DNA of 64,000 nt, from positions 4,481,501 to 4,545,500 of the forward strand of contig NZ_CP009438.1 of assembly GCF_000761215.1 (NCBI RefSeq). The letters run 5' to 3'. This stretch comes from Streptomyces glaucescens. Its GTDB lineage: Bacteria; Actinomycetota; Actinomycetes; Streptomycetales; Streptomycetaceae. Position 1 is the first letter of the stretch, and each line of letters starts with the position of its first letter. Position numbers and translations under genes: made by a program. Below are positions 1-9,397 of the stretch, one piece after another. The notes beneath the pieces were generated by a model. The model did not search any database. It had not been told where the DNA came from and saw only the letters and a list, made by a program, of their open reading frames with translations.

Positions 1-205
1 CTACCCGACCAACGACTGGCACGAGCGCGAGACGTACGACTTCTTCGGGATCGTCTTCGACGGTCACCCGGCCCTGACGCGGATCATGATGCCGGACGAC
101 TGGCAGGGCCACCCGCAGCGCAAGGACTACCCCCTCGGCGGCATCCCCGTCGAGTACAAGGGCGCCCAGATCCCGGCTCCGGACCAGCGGAGGTCGTACT
201 CGTGA
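1..205 (+). CDS. nuoC: NADH-quinone oxidoreductase subunit C, C-terminal fragment (cut by window edge)
   Basis: Only the last 67 codons are visible, read from base 2. The peptide has the NuoC 30-kDa subunit signature NDWHERETYDFFG, followed by a GHP..L.RI stretch and the family's usual HPQRKDYPLGG ending. NuoC sits in the peripheral arm of complex I beside NuoD and NuoB near the quinone site. The stop codon overlaps the GTG start of nuoD (GTGA), so the two are translationally coupled. The 5' part, with nuoA and nuoB, presumably lies upstream of the window. Confidence 0.95.
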   Translation, partial: YPTNDWHERETYDFFGIVFDGHPALTRIMMPDDWQGHPQRKDYPLGGIPVEYKGAQIPAPDQRRSYS

Positions 206-1524
206 GCACTTCCCACGCCTCCCCCAGGGAGACCACCGAGGGCACCGTCTACACGGTCACCGGCGGCGACTGGGACGAGATCGTCCAGTCCGCGGCCAAG
301 GCCGACGACGAGCGCATCGTCGTCAACATGGGCCCGCAGCACCCCTCCACCCACGGGGTGCTCCGCCTGATCCTGGAGATCGAGGGCGAGACGGTCACCG
401 AGGCCCGCTGCGGCATCGGCTACCTCCACACCGGCATCGAGAAGAACCTCGAGTACCGGACCTGGACGCAGGGCACCACGTTCGTGACGCGCATGGACTA
501 CCTGACGTCCTTCTTCAACGAGACCGCCTACTGTCTCGCCGTCGAGAAGCTGCTCGGCATCGAGGACCAGATCACCGACCGCGCCACGATCATCCGGGTG
601 CTCCTGATGGAGCTGAACCGGCTCTCCTCCCACCTGGTGTGCATCGCCACCGGCGGCATGGAACTCGGCGCCACCACCATCATGATCTACGGGTTCCGGG
701 ACCGCGAGATGATCCTGGACATCTACGAGCTGGTCACCGGCCTGCGGATGAACCACGCGTACATCCGCCCCGGCGGACTCGCCCAGGACCTGCCGCCCGG
801 CGCGGTGGACCAGATCCGCGAGTTCGTGAAGAAGATGAAGAGGAACCTCCCGGAGTACGACAAGCTCGCCACCGGGAACCCCATCTTCAAGGCCCGCATG
901 CAGGACATCGGCTACCTCGACCTGGCCGGCTGCATGGCCCTCGGCGCCACCGGCCCGATCCTGCGCTCCACCGGCCTGCCGCACGACCTGCGCAAGGCAC
1001 AGCCCTACTGCGGCTACGAGACGTACGACTTCGACGTCCCGACCGCCGACAGCTGCGACGCCTACGGCCGCTTCCTGATCCGCCTCGAGGAGATGCGCCA
1101 GTCGCTGCGGATCATCGAGCAGTGCCTGGACCGGCTCCAGCCCGGCCCGGTCATGGTCGCCGACAAGAAGATCGCCTGGCCCGCCCAGCTCGCGCTCGGC
1201 CCGGACGGCCTGGGCAACTCCCTCGACCACATCAAGAAGATCATGGGCACCTCCATGGAGGCCCTGATCCACCACTTCAAGCTGGTCACCGAGGGCTTCC
1301 GGGTCCCGCCGGGACAGGCGTACGCGGCCGTCGAGTCGCCCAAGGGCGAACTGGGCGTGCACGCCGTCTCCGACGGCGGCACCCGCCCCTACCGGGTCCA
1401 CTTCCGCGACCCGTCCTTCACCAACCTGCAGGCCATGGCGGCGATGTGCGAAGGCGGCCAGGTCGCCGACGTCATCGTCGCCGTCGCGTCCATCGACCCC
1501 GTGATGGGAGGCGTCGACCGGTGA
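202..1524 (+). CDS. nuoD: NADH-quinone oxidoreductase subunit D (49-kDa subunit)
   Basis: This 440-residue protein forms much of the quinone-binding cavity of complex I with NuoB. The family block GPQHPSTHGVLR is at residues 44-55; His47 and His51 lie in the loop that contacts the quinone head group in structurally known homologues. A MDYL segment carries the expected quinone-binding tyrosine. The C-terminus ends in the typical SIDPVMGGVDR. The GTG start overlaps the nuoC stop. This is the only nuoD in the window, which matters because the second nuo cluster (41429-51788) has none. Full length, no anomalies. Confidence 0.97.
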   Translation: MSTSHASPRETTEGTVYTVTGGDWDEIVQSAAKADDERIVVNMGPQHPSTHGVLRLILEIEGETVTEARCGIGYLHTGIEKNLEYRTWTQGTTFVTRMDYLTSFFNETAYCLAVEKLLGIEDQITDRATIIRVLLMELNRLSSHLVCIATGGMELGATTIMIYGFRDREMILDIYELVTGLRMNHAYIRPGGLAQDLPPGAVDQIREFVKKMKRNLPEYDKLATGNPIFKARMQDIGYLDLAGCMALGATGPILRSTGLPHDLRKAQPYCGYETYDFDVPTADSCDAYGRFLIRLEEMRQSLRIIEQCLDRLQPGPVMVADKKIAWPAQLALGPDGLGNSLDHIKKIMGTSMEALIHHFKLVTEGFRVPPGQAYAAVESPKGELGVHAVSDGGTRPYRVHFRDPSFTNLQAMAAMCEGGQVADVIVAVASIDPVMGGVDR

Positions 1525-2399
1525 CCACCTCATCCTCGGAGCGGGCGGAGCGAGGCGTCAGCCTGGGCATGCCCGAGCTGCCCGCGCCCGACTACCCGGA
1601 CGACGTTCGGGCCCGGCTCGAGCGGGACGCCCGCGAGGTCATCGCCCGCTACCCGGACTCCCGTTCCGCCCTGCTGCCGCTGCTGCACCTCGTGCAGTCG
1701 GAGGAGGGCCACGTCACCCGCACCGGCATGCGGTTCTGCGCGGAGACGCTCGGCCTGACCACCGCCGAGGTCACCGCGGTCGCCACCTTCTACACCATGT
1801 ACCGGCGCAAGCCCTCCGGCGACTACCAGGTCGGCGTCTGCACCAACACGCTGTGCGCGGTGATGGGCGGCGACGCCATCTTCGAGGCGCTCCAGGAGCA
1901 CCTGGGCGTCGGCAACGGCGAGACCACCGGCGACGGCAAGGTCACCCTGGAGCACATCGAGTGCAACGCGGCCTGCGACTACGCGCCGGTCGTGATGGTC
2001 AACTGGGAGTTCTTCGACAACCAGACCCCGGACAGCGCCCGGCGCCTGGTCGACGACCTCCGTGCGGGCACCCCCGTCTCGCCCACCCGCGGGGCGCCGC
2101 TGTGCACCTTCAAGGAGACCGCCCGGATCCTGGCGGGCTTCCCCGACGAGCGCGAGGGCGCCGTCGAGGCGAGCGGCAGCGCGGGCCCGGCGTCGCTGGT
2201 GGGTCTGCGCCTGGCCAGGGGAGAGACCGCACCCGCGCGCGTGGTCCACCCGCGCGAGGGCGGACCGCACGAGGAGCCGCAGGCCACGGACCACGAGCCG
2301 TCGCCCGCACAGCACCTCAGCTCGCACGACGCGCCGCAGGACACATCGGCATCCGACTCTGCCCACCCGGCAGGGCCCACCGCCGAGGAGGGGGAGTGA
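1521..2399 (+). CDS. nuoE: NADH-quinone oxidoreductase subunit E (24-kDa, 2Fe-2S)
   Basis: NuoE is a thioredoxin-fold subunit of the NADH-oxidising module and carries cluster N1a. The four ligands are Cys107, Cys112, Cys148 and Cys152 (CTNTLC and CNAAC). The GTG start at 1521 overlaps the nuoD stop. At 292 residues it is longer than the usual 160-240. The conserved domain ends near residue 215 and is followed by about 75 residues rich in Ala, Glu, His, Pro and Ser that resemble nothing catalytic. Such tails occur in actinobacterial NuoE proteins. The stop is shared with the nuoF start. Confidence 0.95.
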   Translation: MTTSSSERAERGVSLGMPELPAPDYPDDVRARLERDAREVIARYPDSRSALLPLLHLVQSEEGHVTRTGMRFCAETLGLTTAEVTAVATFYTMYRRKPSGDYQVGVCTNTLCAVMGGDAIFEALQEHLGVGNGETTGDGKVTLEHIECNAACDYAPVVMVNWEFFDNQTPDSARRLVDDLRAGTPVSPTRGAPLCTFKETARILAGFPDEREGAVEASGSAGPASLVGLRLARGETAPARVVHPREGGPHEEPQATDHEPSPAQHLSSHDAPQDTSASDSAHPAGPTAEEGE

Positions 2400-3748
2400 T
2401 GACCTTGGCAGCCGAGCTGAAAGACTCCAGCCCCGAGAAGCTGCTCGCACCCGTGCTGTCGGCCTTCTGGGACGAGGACCGGTCCTGGTCCCTGGACGTC
2501 TACCGGAGGCACGAGGGGTACGAGGGGCTCCGCAAGGCGCTCGCCATGTCACCGGACGACGTGATCGCGTACGTCAAGGAGTCCGGTCTGCGCGGGCGCG
2601 GCGGCGCGGGGTTCCCGACCGGGATGAAATGGCAGTTCATCCCCCAGGGAGACGGCAAGCCGCACTACCTGGTGGTCAACGCCGACGAATCGGAGCCGGG
2701 GACCTGCAAGGACATCCCGCTCCTCTTCGCGAACCCGCACAGCCTCATCGAGGGCATCGTCATCGCCTGCTACGCCATCAGGTCGTCGCACGCCTTCATC
2801 TACCTGCGGGGCGAAGTCGTCCCCGTCCTGCGGCGGCTGCACGAGGCCGTGCGCGAGGCCTACGCGGCGGGCTACCTCGGCGAGAACATCCTGGGCAGCG
2901 GACTCGACCTGGAACTCACCGTGCACGCCGGCGCCGGCGCGTACATCTGCGGTGAGGAGACCGCGCTCCTGGACTCGCTCGAAGGCCGCCGTGGCCAGCC
3001 GCGGCTGCGTCCCCCCTTCCCCGCCGTCGCGGGCCTCTACGCGTGCCCCACTGTCGTGAACAACGTCGAGTCGATCGCGTCGGTTCCCGCCATCATGAAG
3101 AACGGCAAGGACTGGTTCAGGTCGATGGGCAGCGAGAAGTCCCCGGGCTTCACGCTCTACTCGCTCAGCGGCCACGTCGCCAGCCCCGGCCAGTACGAGG
3201 CCCCGCTCGGCATCACCCTGCGCCAGCTCCTCGACATGAGCGGCGGCATGCGGCCCGGGCACCGGCTGAAGTTCTGGACGCCGGGCGGCTCCTCCACGCC
3301 GATGTTCACCGAGGAGCACCTCGACGTCCCGCTCGACTACGAGGGCGTCGGCGCCGCCGGCTCCATGCTCGGCACCAAGGCCCTGCAGTGCTTCGACGAG
3401 ACGACGTGCGTGGTGCGCGCCGTCACCCGCTGGACCGAGTTCTACGCCCACGAGTCCTGCGGCAAGTGCACCCCCTGCCGCGAGGGCACCTACTGGCTGG
3501 TGCAGCTGCTGCGGGACATCGAGGCCGGCAAGGGCGCGATGAGCGACCTCGACAAGCTGGCCGACATCGCCGACAACATCAACGGCAAGTCCTTCTGCGC
3601 CCTCGGCGACGGTGCCGCCTCGCCGATCTTCTCCTCGCTGAAGTACTTCCGCGAGGAGTACGAGCAGCACGTCACGGGCCGCGGCTGCCCCTTCGACCCG
3701 GCCAAGTCGACGGCCTGGGCCGATCACCGCACGGAGGTGAACGCATGA
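2399..3748 (+). CDS. nuoF: NADH-quinone oxidoreductase subunit F (51-kDa, NADH/FMN binding)
   Basis: NuoF is the entry point for electrons: it binds NADH and FMN and carries the 4Fe-4S cluster N3. The glycine-rich GLRGRGGAGFPTGMKW is at residues 63-78 and NADESEPGT at 94-102. The cluster ligands are Cys354, Cys357 and Cys360 (ESCGKCTPCREG) plus Cys400. Length is 449 residues, normal for the family. The ATG at 2399 overlaps the nuoE stop by one base; a GTG three bases upstream is possible but less likely. Confidence 0.97.
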   Translation: MTLAAELKDSSPEKLLAPVLSAFWDEDRSWSLDVYRRHEGYEGLRKALAMSPDDVIAYVKESGLRGRGGAGFPTGMKWQFIPQGDGKPHYLVVNADESEPGTCKDIPLLFANPHSLIEGIVIACYAIRSSHAFIYLRGEVVPVLRRLHEAVREAYAAGYLGENILGSGLDLELTVHAGAGAYICGEETALLDSLEGRRGQPRLRPPFPAVAGLYACPTVVNNVESIASVPAIMKNGKDWFRSMGSEKSPGFTLYSLSGHVASPGQYEAPLGITLRQLLDMSGGMRPGHRLKFWTPGGSSTPMFTEEHLDVPLDYEGVGAAGSMLGTKALQCFDETTCVVRAVTRWTEFYAHESCGKCTPCREGTYWLVQLLRDIEAGKGAMSDLDKLADIADNINGKSFCALGDGAASPIFSSLKYFREEYEQHVTGRGCPFDPAKSTAWADHRTEVNA

Positions 3749-6249
3749 CCGTGACCACCAGCGCTCCCTCCGGAGGAGGAGAGGCGGCGGTCCCCCCGGA
3801 GGACCTCGTGACGCTGACCATCGACGGCGTCGAGATCAGCGTGCCCAAGGGCACCCTGGTCATCCGCGCCGCCGAGCAGCTCGGCATCGAGATCCCGCGC
3901 TTCTGCGACCACCCCCTCCTCGACCCGGCCGGCGCCTGCCGCCAGTGCATCGTCGAGGTCGAGGGCCAGCGCAAGCCCATGGCGTCCTGCACGATCACGT
4001 GTACGGACGGAATGGTCGTGAAGACTCAACTGACCTCACCGGTCGCCGAGAAGGCCCAGCGCGGTGTGATGGAGCTGCTGCTCATCAACCACCCGCTGGA
4101 CTGCCCCGTCTGCGACAAGGGCGGCGAGTGCCCGCTGCAGAACCAGGCGATGTCGCACGGCAACGCCGAGTCCCGCTTCGAGGGCAGGAAGCGCACCTAC
4201 GAGAAGCCCGTGCCGATCTCCGCGCAGGTGCTGCTCGACCGCGAGCGGTGCGTGCTGTGCGCGCGCTGCACCCGGTTCTCCAACCAGGTCGCGGGCGACC
4301 CGATGATCGAGCTGATCGAGCGGGGCGCGCTCCAGCAGGTCGGCACCGGCGAGGGCGACCCGTTCGAGTCGTACTTCTCCGGCAACACCATCCAGATCTG
4401 CCCGGTCGGCGCGCTCACCTCGGCGGCGTACCGGTTCCGCTCCCGCCCCTTCGACCTGGTCTCCTCGCCGTCGGTGTGCGAGCACTGCTCGGGCGGCTGC
4501 GCCACCCGCACCGACCACCGGCGCGGCAAGGTCATGCGGCGGCTGGCCGCCTTCGACCCCGAGGTCAACGAGGAGTGGATCTGCGACAAGGGCCGCTTCG
4601 CGTTCCGGTACGCGCAGCAGCGGGACCGGCTGGAGACCCCGCTGGTCAGGAACGCCGAAGGAGTCCTGGAGCCCGCCTCCTGGCCACAGGCCCTGGAGGC
4701 CGCGGCGCGGGGACTGCTCGCCGCGCGCGGCCGGACCGGGGTCCTGACCGGCGGCCGGCTCACCGTCGAGGACGCCTACGCGTACAGCAAGTTCGCGCGC
4801 GTGGCGCTCGGCACCAACGACATCGACTTCCGCGCGCGCGTGCACAGCGCCGAGGAGGCCGACTTCCTCGCCGCGCGGATCGCCGGCCGCGGCCGCGACC
4901 TGGACGGCACCGGCGTCACCTACTCCGCCCTGGAGCAGGCCCCGGCGGTGCTGCTGGCCGGTTTCGAGTCCGAGGAGGAGGCGCCCGGCGTCTTCCTGCG
5001 GCTGCGCAAGGCCTGGCGCAAGCACGGGCAGCGGGTGTTCGCGCTGGCCACCCACGCCACCCGGGGCCTGACGAAGGCGGGCGGCACGCTGCTGCCGGCC
5101 GCGCCCGGCACCGAGACCGAGTGGCTGGACGCGCTCGCGAGCCAGGTCGGCCTGGAGGGCGACGGGGCCGCGGCCGCCGAGGCGCTGCGCGCCGACGGCG
5201 CGGTGATCGTCGTCGGCGAGCGGCTCGCCGCCGTCGCCGGGGGCCTCACCGCCGCCGTCCGGGCCGCCACGGCGACCGGCGCGCGGCTCGTGTGGATCCC
5301 GCGGCGGGCGGGGGAGCGCGGGGCCGTCGAGGCCGGTGCGCTGCCGTCGCTGCTGCCGGGCGGGCGCCCGGCCACCGACCCCCGCGCGCGGGAGGAGGTC
5401 GCCGCCGTCTGGGGGCTGGCCGAACTCCCGCACCGCTACGGCCGGGACACCGGCCAGATCATCGAGGCCGCCGCCGGCGGCGAGCTGCGGGCGCTGGTCG
5501 TCGCCGGGGTCGAGGTCGCGGACCTGCCGGACCCGGCACGCGCGCGTGAGGCGCTCGCCGAGGTCGGCTTCCTGGTCTCGCTCGAACTGCGGCCCAGCGA
5601 GGTCACCGCACACGCGGACGTCGTGCTGCCGGTCGCCGCGGTCGCCGAGAAGGCGGGCACCTTCCTCAACTGGGAGGGCCGGGTGCGCCTCTTCGAGGCC
5701 GCGCTCAAGCCCGACCAGATGACCCGGCGCCTCGCGCCCGCCGACGCGCGCGTGCTGCACATGCTCGCCGACGCCATGGACGTCCACCTGGGCCTGCCGG
5801 ACCTGCGGACCGTGCGCGCGGAGCTGGACCGGCTCGGCGCCTGGGACGGCCCGCGCGCCACCGGGCCGCTGGAGACGGCGGCCCCGCTGCCCCGCCCCGC
5901 CGCCGGGGAGGCGGTGCTCGCCGGACACCGGCTGCTGCTCGACCAGGGCGTCCTCCAGGAGGGCGACGAGGCCCTGGCCGGCACCCGGCACGCCGCGCAC
6001 GCGCGCCTGTCGGCCGCGACGGCCGCCGAGGCCGGCGTCAAGGAGGGCGACGCGCTCGCGGTGACCGGTCCCGCCGGAACCGTCGCACTGCCGCTGGAGA
6101 TCACCGAGATGCCCGACCGCGTGGTGTGGCTGCCGCTGAACTCCACCGGTGGCGGCGTCGCCTCCGAGACCGGGGCGCTGCCCGGCTCCCTCGTCCGCAT
6201 CGGCCCGGCCACGCTCACGGCCGAGGCCCCCAAGGAGGTGGAGGCATGA
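3745..6249 (+). CDS. nuoG: NADH-quinone oxidoreductase subunit G (75-kDa, multi Fe-S)
   Basis: This 834-residue Fe-S subunit passes electrons from NuoF toward NuoI. The N-terminal 2Fe-2S ferredoxin domain uses Cys54, Cys65, Cys68 and Cys82. A His-Cys3 cluster follows (His116, Cys120, Cys123, Cys129), then a 4Fe-4S cluster (Cys169, Cys172, Cys175, Cys219). A further CEHCSGGC set at 245-252 plus a Cys near 279 matches the extra N7 cluster found in some bacterial NuoG. The rest is a degenerate molybdopterin-oxidoreductase fold ending in a MopB-binding beta domain. The ATG overlaps the nuoF stop. Confidence 0.96.
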   Translation: MTVTTSAPSGGGEAAVPPEDLVTLTIDGVEISVPKGTLVIRAAEQLGIEIPRFCDHPLLDPAGACRQCIVEVEGQRKPMASCTITCTDGMVVKTQLTSPVAEKAQRGVMELLLINHPLDCPVCDKGGECPLQNQAMSHGNAESRFEGRKRTYEKPVPISAQVLLDRERCVLCARCTRFSNQVAGDPMIELIERGALQQVGTGEGDPFESYFSGNTIQICPVGALTSAAYRFRSRPFDLVSSPSVCEHCSGGCATRTDHRRGKVMRRLAAFDPEVNEEWICDKGRFAFRYAQQRDRLETPLVRNAEGVLEPASWPQALEAAARGLLAARGRTGVLTGGRLTVEDAYAYSKFARVALGTNDIDFRARVHSAEEADFLAARIAGRGRDLDGTGVTYSALEQAPAVLLAGFESEEEAPGVFLRLRKAWRKHGQRVFALATHATRGLTKAGGTLLPAAPGTETEWLDALASQVGLEGDGAAAAEALRADGAVIVVGERLAAVAGGLTAAVRAATATGARLVWIPRRAGERGAVEAGALPSLLPGGRPATDPRAREEVAAVWGLAELPHRYGRDTGQIIEAAAGGELRALVVAGVEVADLPDPARAREALAEVGFLVSLELRPSEVTAHADVVLPVAAVAEKAGTFLNWEGRVRLFEAALKPDQMTRRLAPADARVLHMLADAMDVHLGLPDLRTVRAELDRLGAWDGPRATGPLETAAPLPRPAAGEAVLAGHRLLLDQGVLQEGDEALAGTRHAAHARLSAATAAEAGVKEGDALAVTGPAGTVALPLEITEMPDRVVWLPLNSTGGGVASETGALPGSLVRIGPATLTAEAPKEVEA

Positions 6250-7607
6250 GCCCGTACCTCGCCGCTGAAGACCTCTCGATGTTCGGCCACGACCCGTGGT
6301 GGCTGGTCGTGATCAAGGCGGTGTTCTGCTTCGCCTTCCTGATGGTGACCGTGCTGTTCTCCATCGTCTGGGAGCGCAAGGTCGTCGCCTGGATGCAGCT
6401 GCGCATCGGCCCCAACCGGCACGGCCCGTGGGGCATGCTCCAGTCGCTCGCCGACGGCATCAAGCTGATGCTGAAGGAAGACGTCGTCGTCAAGCGCGCG
6501 GACAAGGTGGTCTACGTCCTCGCCCCGATCGTCGCGGCCATCCCGGCGTTCATGGCGATCGCGGTGATCCCCTTCGGCCCGGCCGGCAACGAGATCTCGA
6601 TCTTCGGCCAGCGCACCACGATGCAGCTCACCGACCTGCCGATCGCGATGCTGTACATCCTCGCGGTCGCCTCGGTCGGCATCTACGGCATCGTGCTGGC
6701 GGGCTGGAGCTCCGGATCGACGTACCCGCTGCTCGGGGGCCTGCGCTCGTGCGCGCAGATGATCTCGTACGAGATCGCGATGGGCGCCGCCTTCGCCTCG
6801 GTGTTCCTCTACTCCGGGTCGATGTCGACCTCGGCGATCGTCGAGGCCCAGGCGGACCGCTGGTACGTCATCCTGCTGCCGGTCTCCTTCATCATCTACA
6901 TCGTCACGATGGTCGGCGAGACCAACCGCGCCCCCTTCGACATGCCGGAGTCCGAGGGCGACCTGGTCGGCGGCTTCAACACCGAGTACTCGTCGATCAA
7001 GTTCGCGATGTTCATGCTCGCCGAGTACGTGAACATGGTGACGGTCTCGGCCGTGTCGGTGACGCTCTTCCTGGGCGGCTGGCGGGCCCCGTGGCCGGTC
7101 AGCACCTTCTGGGAGGGCGCGAACCACGGCTGGTGGCCGATGCTCTGGTTCACCGTCAAGGTGCAGCTGCTGCTGTTCTTCTTCATCTGGCTGCGCGGCA
7201 CCCTTCCGCGCGTCCGCTACGACCAGCTGATGAAGCTCGGCTGGAAGGTCCTCATCCCCGTCTCCGTGGTCTGGCTGATGCTCGTCGCCACCGTGCGGAC
7301 GCTGCGGAACGAGAACTACGACTTCGCCGACATCGCCCTGTACGTGGGCGGCGGGGTGATCGCCCTGCTCCTGCTCTCCTTCGTCGCCGACTTCCTCCGC
7401 GACCGCGGCAAGGAGCGGGAGGCCCCCGCCGAACCGGCTGCGTTCGACCCGATGGCGGGCGGATTCCCCGTGCCGCCGATGCCGGGACAGGAACTGCCGC
7501 CGGTGCCGCGGCGCCGCTCGCGCCGCGAGCGGGAGCTGATTGTCAGTGGCGGGCCCGATACTCACAGTGACGGATCGCTGGATGGAAAGGAGGCGTCCGA
7601 TGGCTGA
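6246..7607 (+). CDS. nuoH: NADH-quinone oxidoreductase subunit H (membrane, quinone channel)
   Basis: NuoH (453 residues) anchors the peripheral arm to the membrane arm and lines the quinone access channel. It has about eight hydrophobic helices and the conserved loops WERKVVAWMQLRIGPNRHGP, KEDVVVKRADK and ETNRAPFDMPESEGDLVGGF, the last holding the conserved acidic residues of the E-channel. The final 60 or so residues form a hydrophilic, Pro/Arg-rich cytoplasmic tail not present in E. coli NuoH. The 3' end overlaps the nuoI start by eight bases. Confidence 0.96.
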   Translation: MSPYLAAEDLSMFGHDPWWLVVIKAVFCFAFLMVTVLFSIVWERKVVAWMQLRIGPNRHGPWGMLQSLADGIKLMLKEDVVVKRADKVVYVLAPIVAAIPAFMAIAVIPFGPAGNEISIFGQRTTMQLTDLPIAMLYILAVASVGIYGIVLAGWSSGSTYPLLGGLRSCAQMISYEIAMGAAFASVFLYSGSMSTSAIVEAQADRWYVILLPVSFIIYIVTMVGETNRAPFDMPESEGDLVGGFNTEYSSIKFAMFMLAEYVNMVTVSAVSVTLFLGGWRAPWPVSTFWEGANHGWWPMLWFTVKVQLLLFFFIWLRGTLPRVRYDQLMKLGWKVLIPVSVVWLMLVATVRTLRNENYDFADIALYVGGGVIALLLLSFVADFLRDRGKEREAPAEPAAFDPMAGGFPVPPMPGQELPPVPRRRSRRERELIVSGGPDTHSDGSLDGKEASDG

Positions 7608-8250
7608 GGAGCCGAAGGAGGCCGGGCCCGCGTCGCCCGGTTTCCAGAACCCCGTGGCCGGCTTCGGCGTGACCTTCAAGGCCATGTTCAAGAAGCGGCT
7701 CACCGAGCAGTACCCGGAGCAGAAGAAGACCACCGCTCCCCGCTTCCACGGACGGCACCAGCTCAACCGCCATCCGGACGGCCTGGAGAAGTGCGTCGGC
7801 TGCGAGCTGTGCGCCTGGGCCTGCCCCGCCGACGCCATCTACGTCGAGGGCGCCGACAACACCGACGAGGAGCGCTACTCGCCGGGCGAGCGCTACGGCC
7901 GGGTGTACCAGATCAACTACGCCCGCTGCATCCTGTGCGGCCTGTGCATCGAGGCGTGCCCCACGCGCGCGCTGACCATGACCAACGAGTTCGAGCTGGC
8001 CGACTCCAGCCGCGCCAACCTCATCTACACCAAGGAACAGCTGCTGGCCGGCCTCGACGAGGGCATGGTCGACACCCCGCACGCCATCTACCCGGGGATG
8101 GACGAGCAGGACTACTACCGGGGCCTGGTGACGGAGGCCGCCCCCGGCACCGAGCGCCAGGTCGCCCACTCCAAGGGCGAGGTGGTCCAGGAGGCCGACT
8201 CCACCTTCGGCGGCACCGAACCGGCGTCGGAGGAGGTGATCGGCCGATGA
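7600..8250 (+). CDS. nuoI: NADH-quinone oxidoreductase subunit I (two 4Fe-4S)
   Basis: NuoI is a 216-residue ferredoxin-like subunit carrying clusters N6a and N6b, linking NuoG to NuoB. Two complete ligand sets are visible: CVGCELCAWACP and CILCGLCIEACP. The ATG at 7600 is chosen because AAAGGAGG lies seven bases upstream; an upstream in-frame start at 7540 would lie deep inside nuoH. The C-terminal 50 residues are a hydrophilic extension rich in Glu, Thr and Ser. The stop overlaps nuoJ. Confidence 0.96.
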   Translation: MAEEPKEAGPASPGFQNPVAGFGVTFKAMFKKRLTEQYPEQKKTTAPRFHGRHQLNRHPDGLEKCVGCELCAWACPADAIYVEGADNTDEERYSPGERYGRVYQINYARCILCGLCIEACPTRALTMTNEFELADSSRANLIYTKEQLLAGLDEGMVDTPHAIYPGMDEQDYYRGLVTEAAPGTERQVAHSKGEVVQEADSTFGGTEPASEEVIGR

Positions 8251-9089
8251 CCGCGCAGCTCGCCGCCTACTCCACCTCCACGGGAGAGGCCGTCCAGTTC
8301 TGGATCCTCGGCACGGTCGCGGTGATCGGCGCCCTGTGCACCGTCTTCATGAAGAAGGCCGTGCACAGCGCGCTCTGCCTGGCCGGAACGATGATCGTCC
8401 TCGCGGTGTTCTACCTCGCCAACGGGGCCTACTTCCTGGGCATCGTGCAGATCGTCGTCTACACCGGCGCGATCATGATGCTGTTCCTGTTCGTGGTCAT
8501 GCTCGTCGGCGTCACCGCGGCGGACTCCCTGAAGGAGACCATCAAGGGGCAGCGCTGGCTGGCCCTGCTGTGCGGCCTCGGCTTCGGCGTCCTGCTGGTC
8601 GGCGGCATCGGCAACGCCTCCCTGACGGAGTGGGGCGGTCTCGGCACGGCCAACGCGGGCGGCAACGTGGAGGGCCTGGCGGCCCTCATCTTCACCAAGT
8701 ACGTCTTCGCCTTCGAACTCACCGGCGCCCTGCTGATCACGGCCGCCGTCGGCGCCATGGTGCTCACCCACCGCGAGCGCACCGAGCGCGCCAGGACCCA
8801 GCGGGAACTCGCCGAGCAGCGCGTCCGCGAGGGCAAGCACCTCCCGCCGCTGCCCGCCCCGGGCGTCTACGCCCGGCACAACGCGGTGGACATCGCCGGC
8901 CTGCTGCCCGACGGCACCCCGTCGGAGCTGACGGTCAACAAGACGCTGCGCGAGCGCGGCCAGATCAGGGACGTCTCGGCGCAGGCGCTGAACGACCTGC
9001 GGGCGCTGGAACAGCGTGCCGAGGAGCGCCTGGAGCGGACCGGGCGCGAACCGGCGCTCTTCAAGCGGACCGAGGAGGCGTCGAAGTGA
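8247..9089 (+). CDS. nuoJ: NADH-quinone oxidoreductase subunit J (membrane)
   Basis: NuoJ is a membrane subunit next to NuoK and NuoA; its third helix takes part in coupling quinone chemistry to proton pumping. This 280-residue protein has five hydrophobic segments in the first 180 residues and the family motif GIVQIVVYTGAIMMLFLFVVM in the pi-bulge helix region. About 100 charged residues follow (many Arg, Glu), a longer tail than in E. coli NuoJ. The ATG overlaps the nuoI stop and its own stop overlaps the nuoK GTG. Confidence 0.94.
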   Translation: MTAQLAAYSTSTGEAVQFWILGTVAVIGALCTVFMKKAVHSALCLAGTMIVLAVFYLANGAYFLGIVQIVVYTGAIMMLFLFVVMLVGVTAADSLKETIKGQRWLALLCGLGFGVLLVGGIGNASLTEWGGLGTANAGGNVEGLAALIFTKYVFAFELTGALLITAAVGAMVLTHRERTERARTQRELAEQRVREGKHLPPLPAPGVYARHNAVDIAGLLPDGTPSELTVNKTLRERGQIRDVSAQALNDLRALEQRAEERLERTGREPALFKRTEEASK

Positions 9090-9385
9090 ACCCCGTGAAC
9101 TACCTGTACCTCGCGGCCCTGTTGTTCGCGATCGGCGCCACCGGCGTGCTGATCCGGCGCAACGCGATCGTGCTGTTCATGTGCGTGGAGCTGATGCTCA
9201 ACGCCTGCAACCTCGCGTTCGTCGCGTTCTCCCGGATGCACGGCAACCTCGACGGCCAGATCATCGCCTTCTTCACGATGGTCGTCGCCGCCGCGGAGGT
9301 CGTCGTCGGGCTCGCGATCATCGTGTCGCTGTTCCGCGCCCGCCACTCGGCCTCGGTCGACGACGCCAGCCTGATGAAGCTCTAA
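9086..9385 (+). CDS. nuoK: NADH-quinone oxidoreductase subunit K (membrane)
   Basis: NuoK (99 residues) is a three-helix membrane subunit that contributes acidic residues to the proton path. The conserved Glu appears in the segment FMCVELMLNACNLAF, and a second acidic position is in the AAAEVVVGLAI helix. The GTG start overlaps the nuoJ stop. It is followed by only 12 bases before nuoL. Confidence 0.96.
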   Translation: MNPVNYLYLAALLFAIGATGVLIRRNAIVLFMCVELMLNACNLAFVAFSRMHGNLDGQIIAFFTMVVAAAEVVVGLAIIVSLFRARHSASVDDASLMKL

Positions 9386-9397
9386 GGGGTCGCTGAA

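Noticed and set aside
127..1533. Long open reading frame antisense to nuoD, and many similar long frames opposite other genes
   Set aside because: In DNA this GC-rich, frames antisense to or out of phase with real genes stay open by codon bias. Their peptides are Arg/Gly/Pro/Ala-rich with no known motif.
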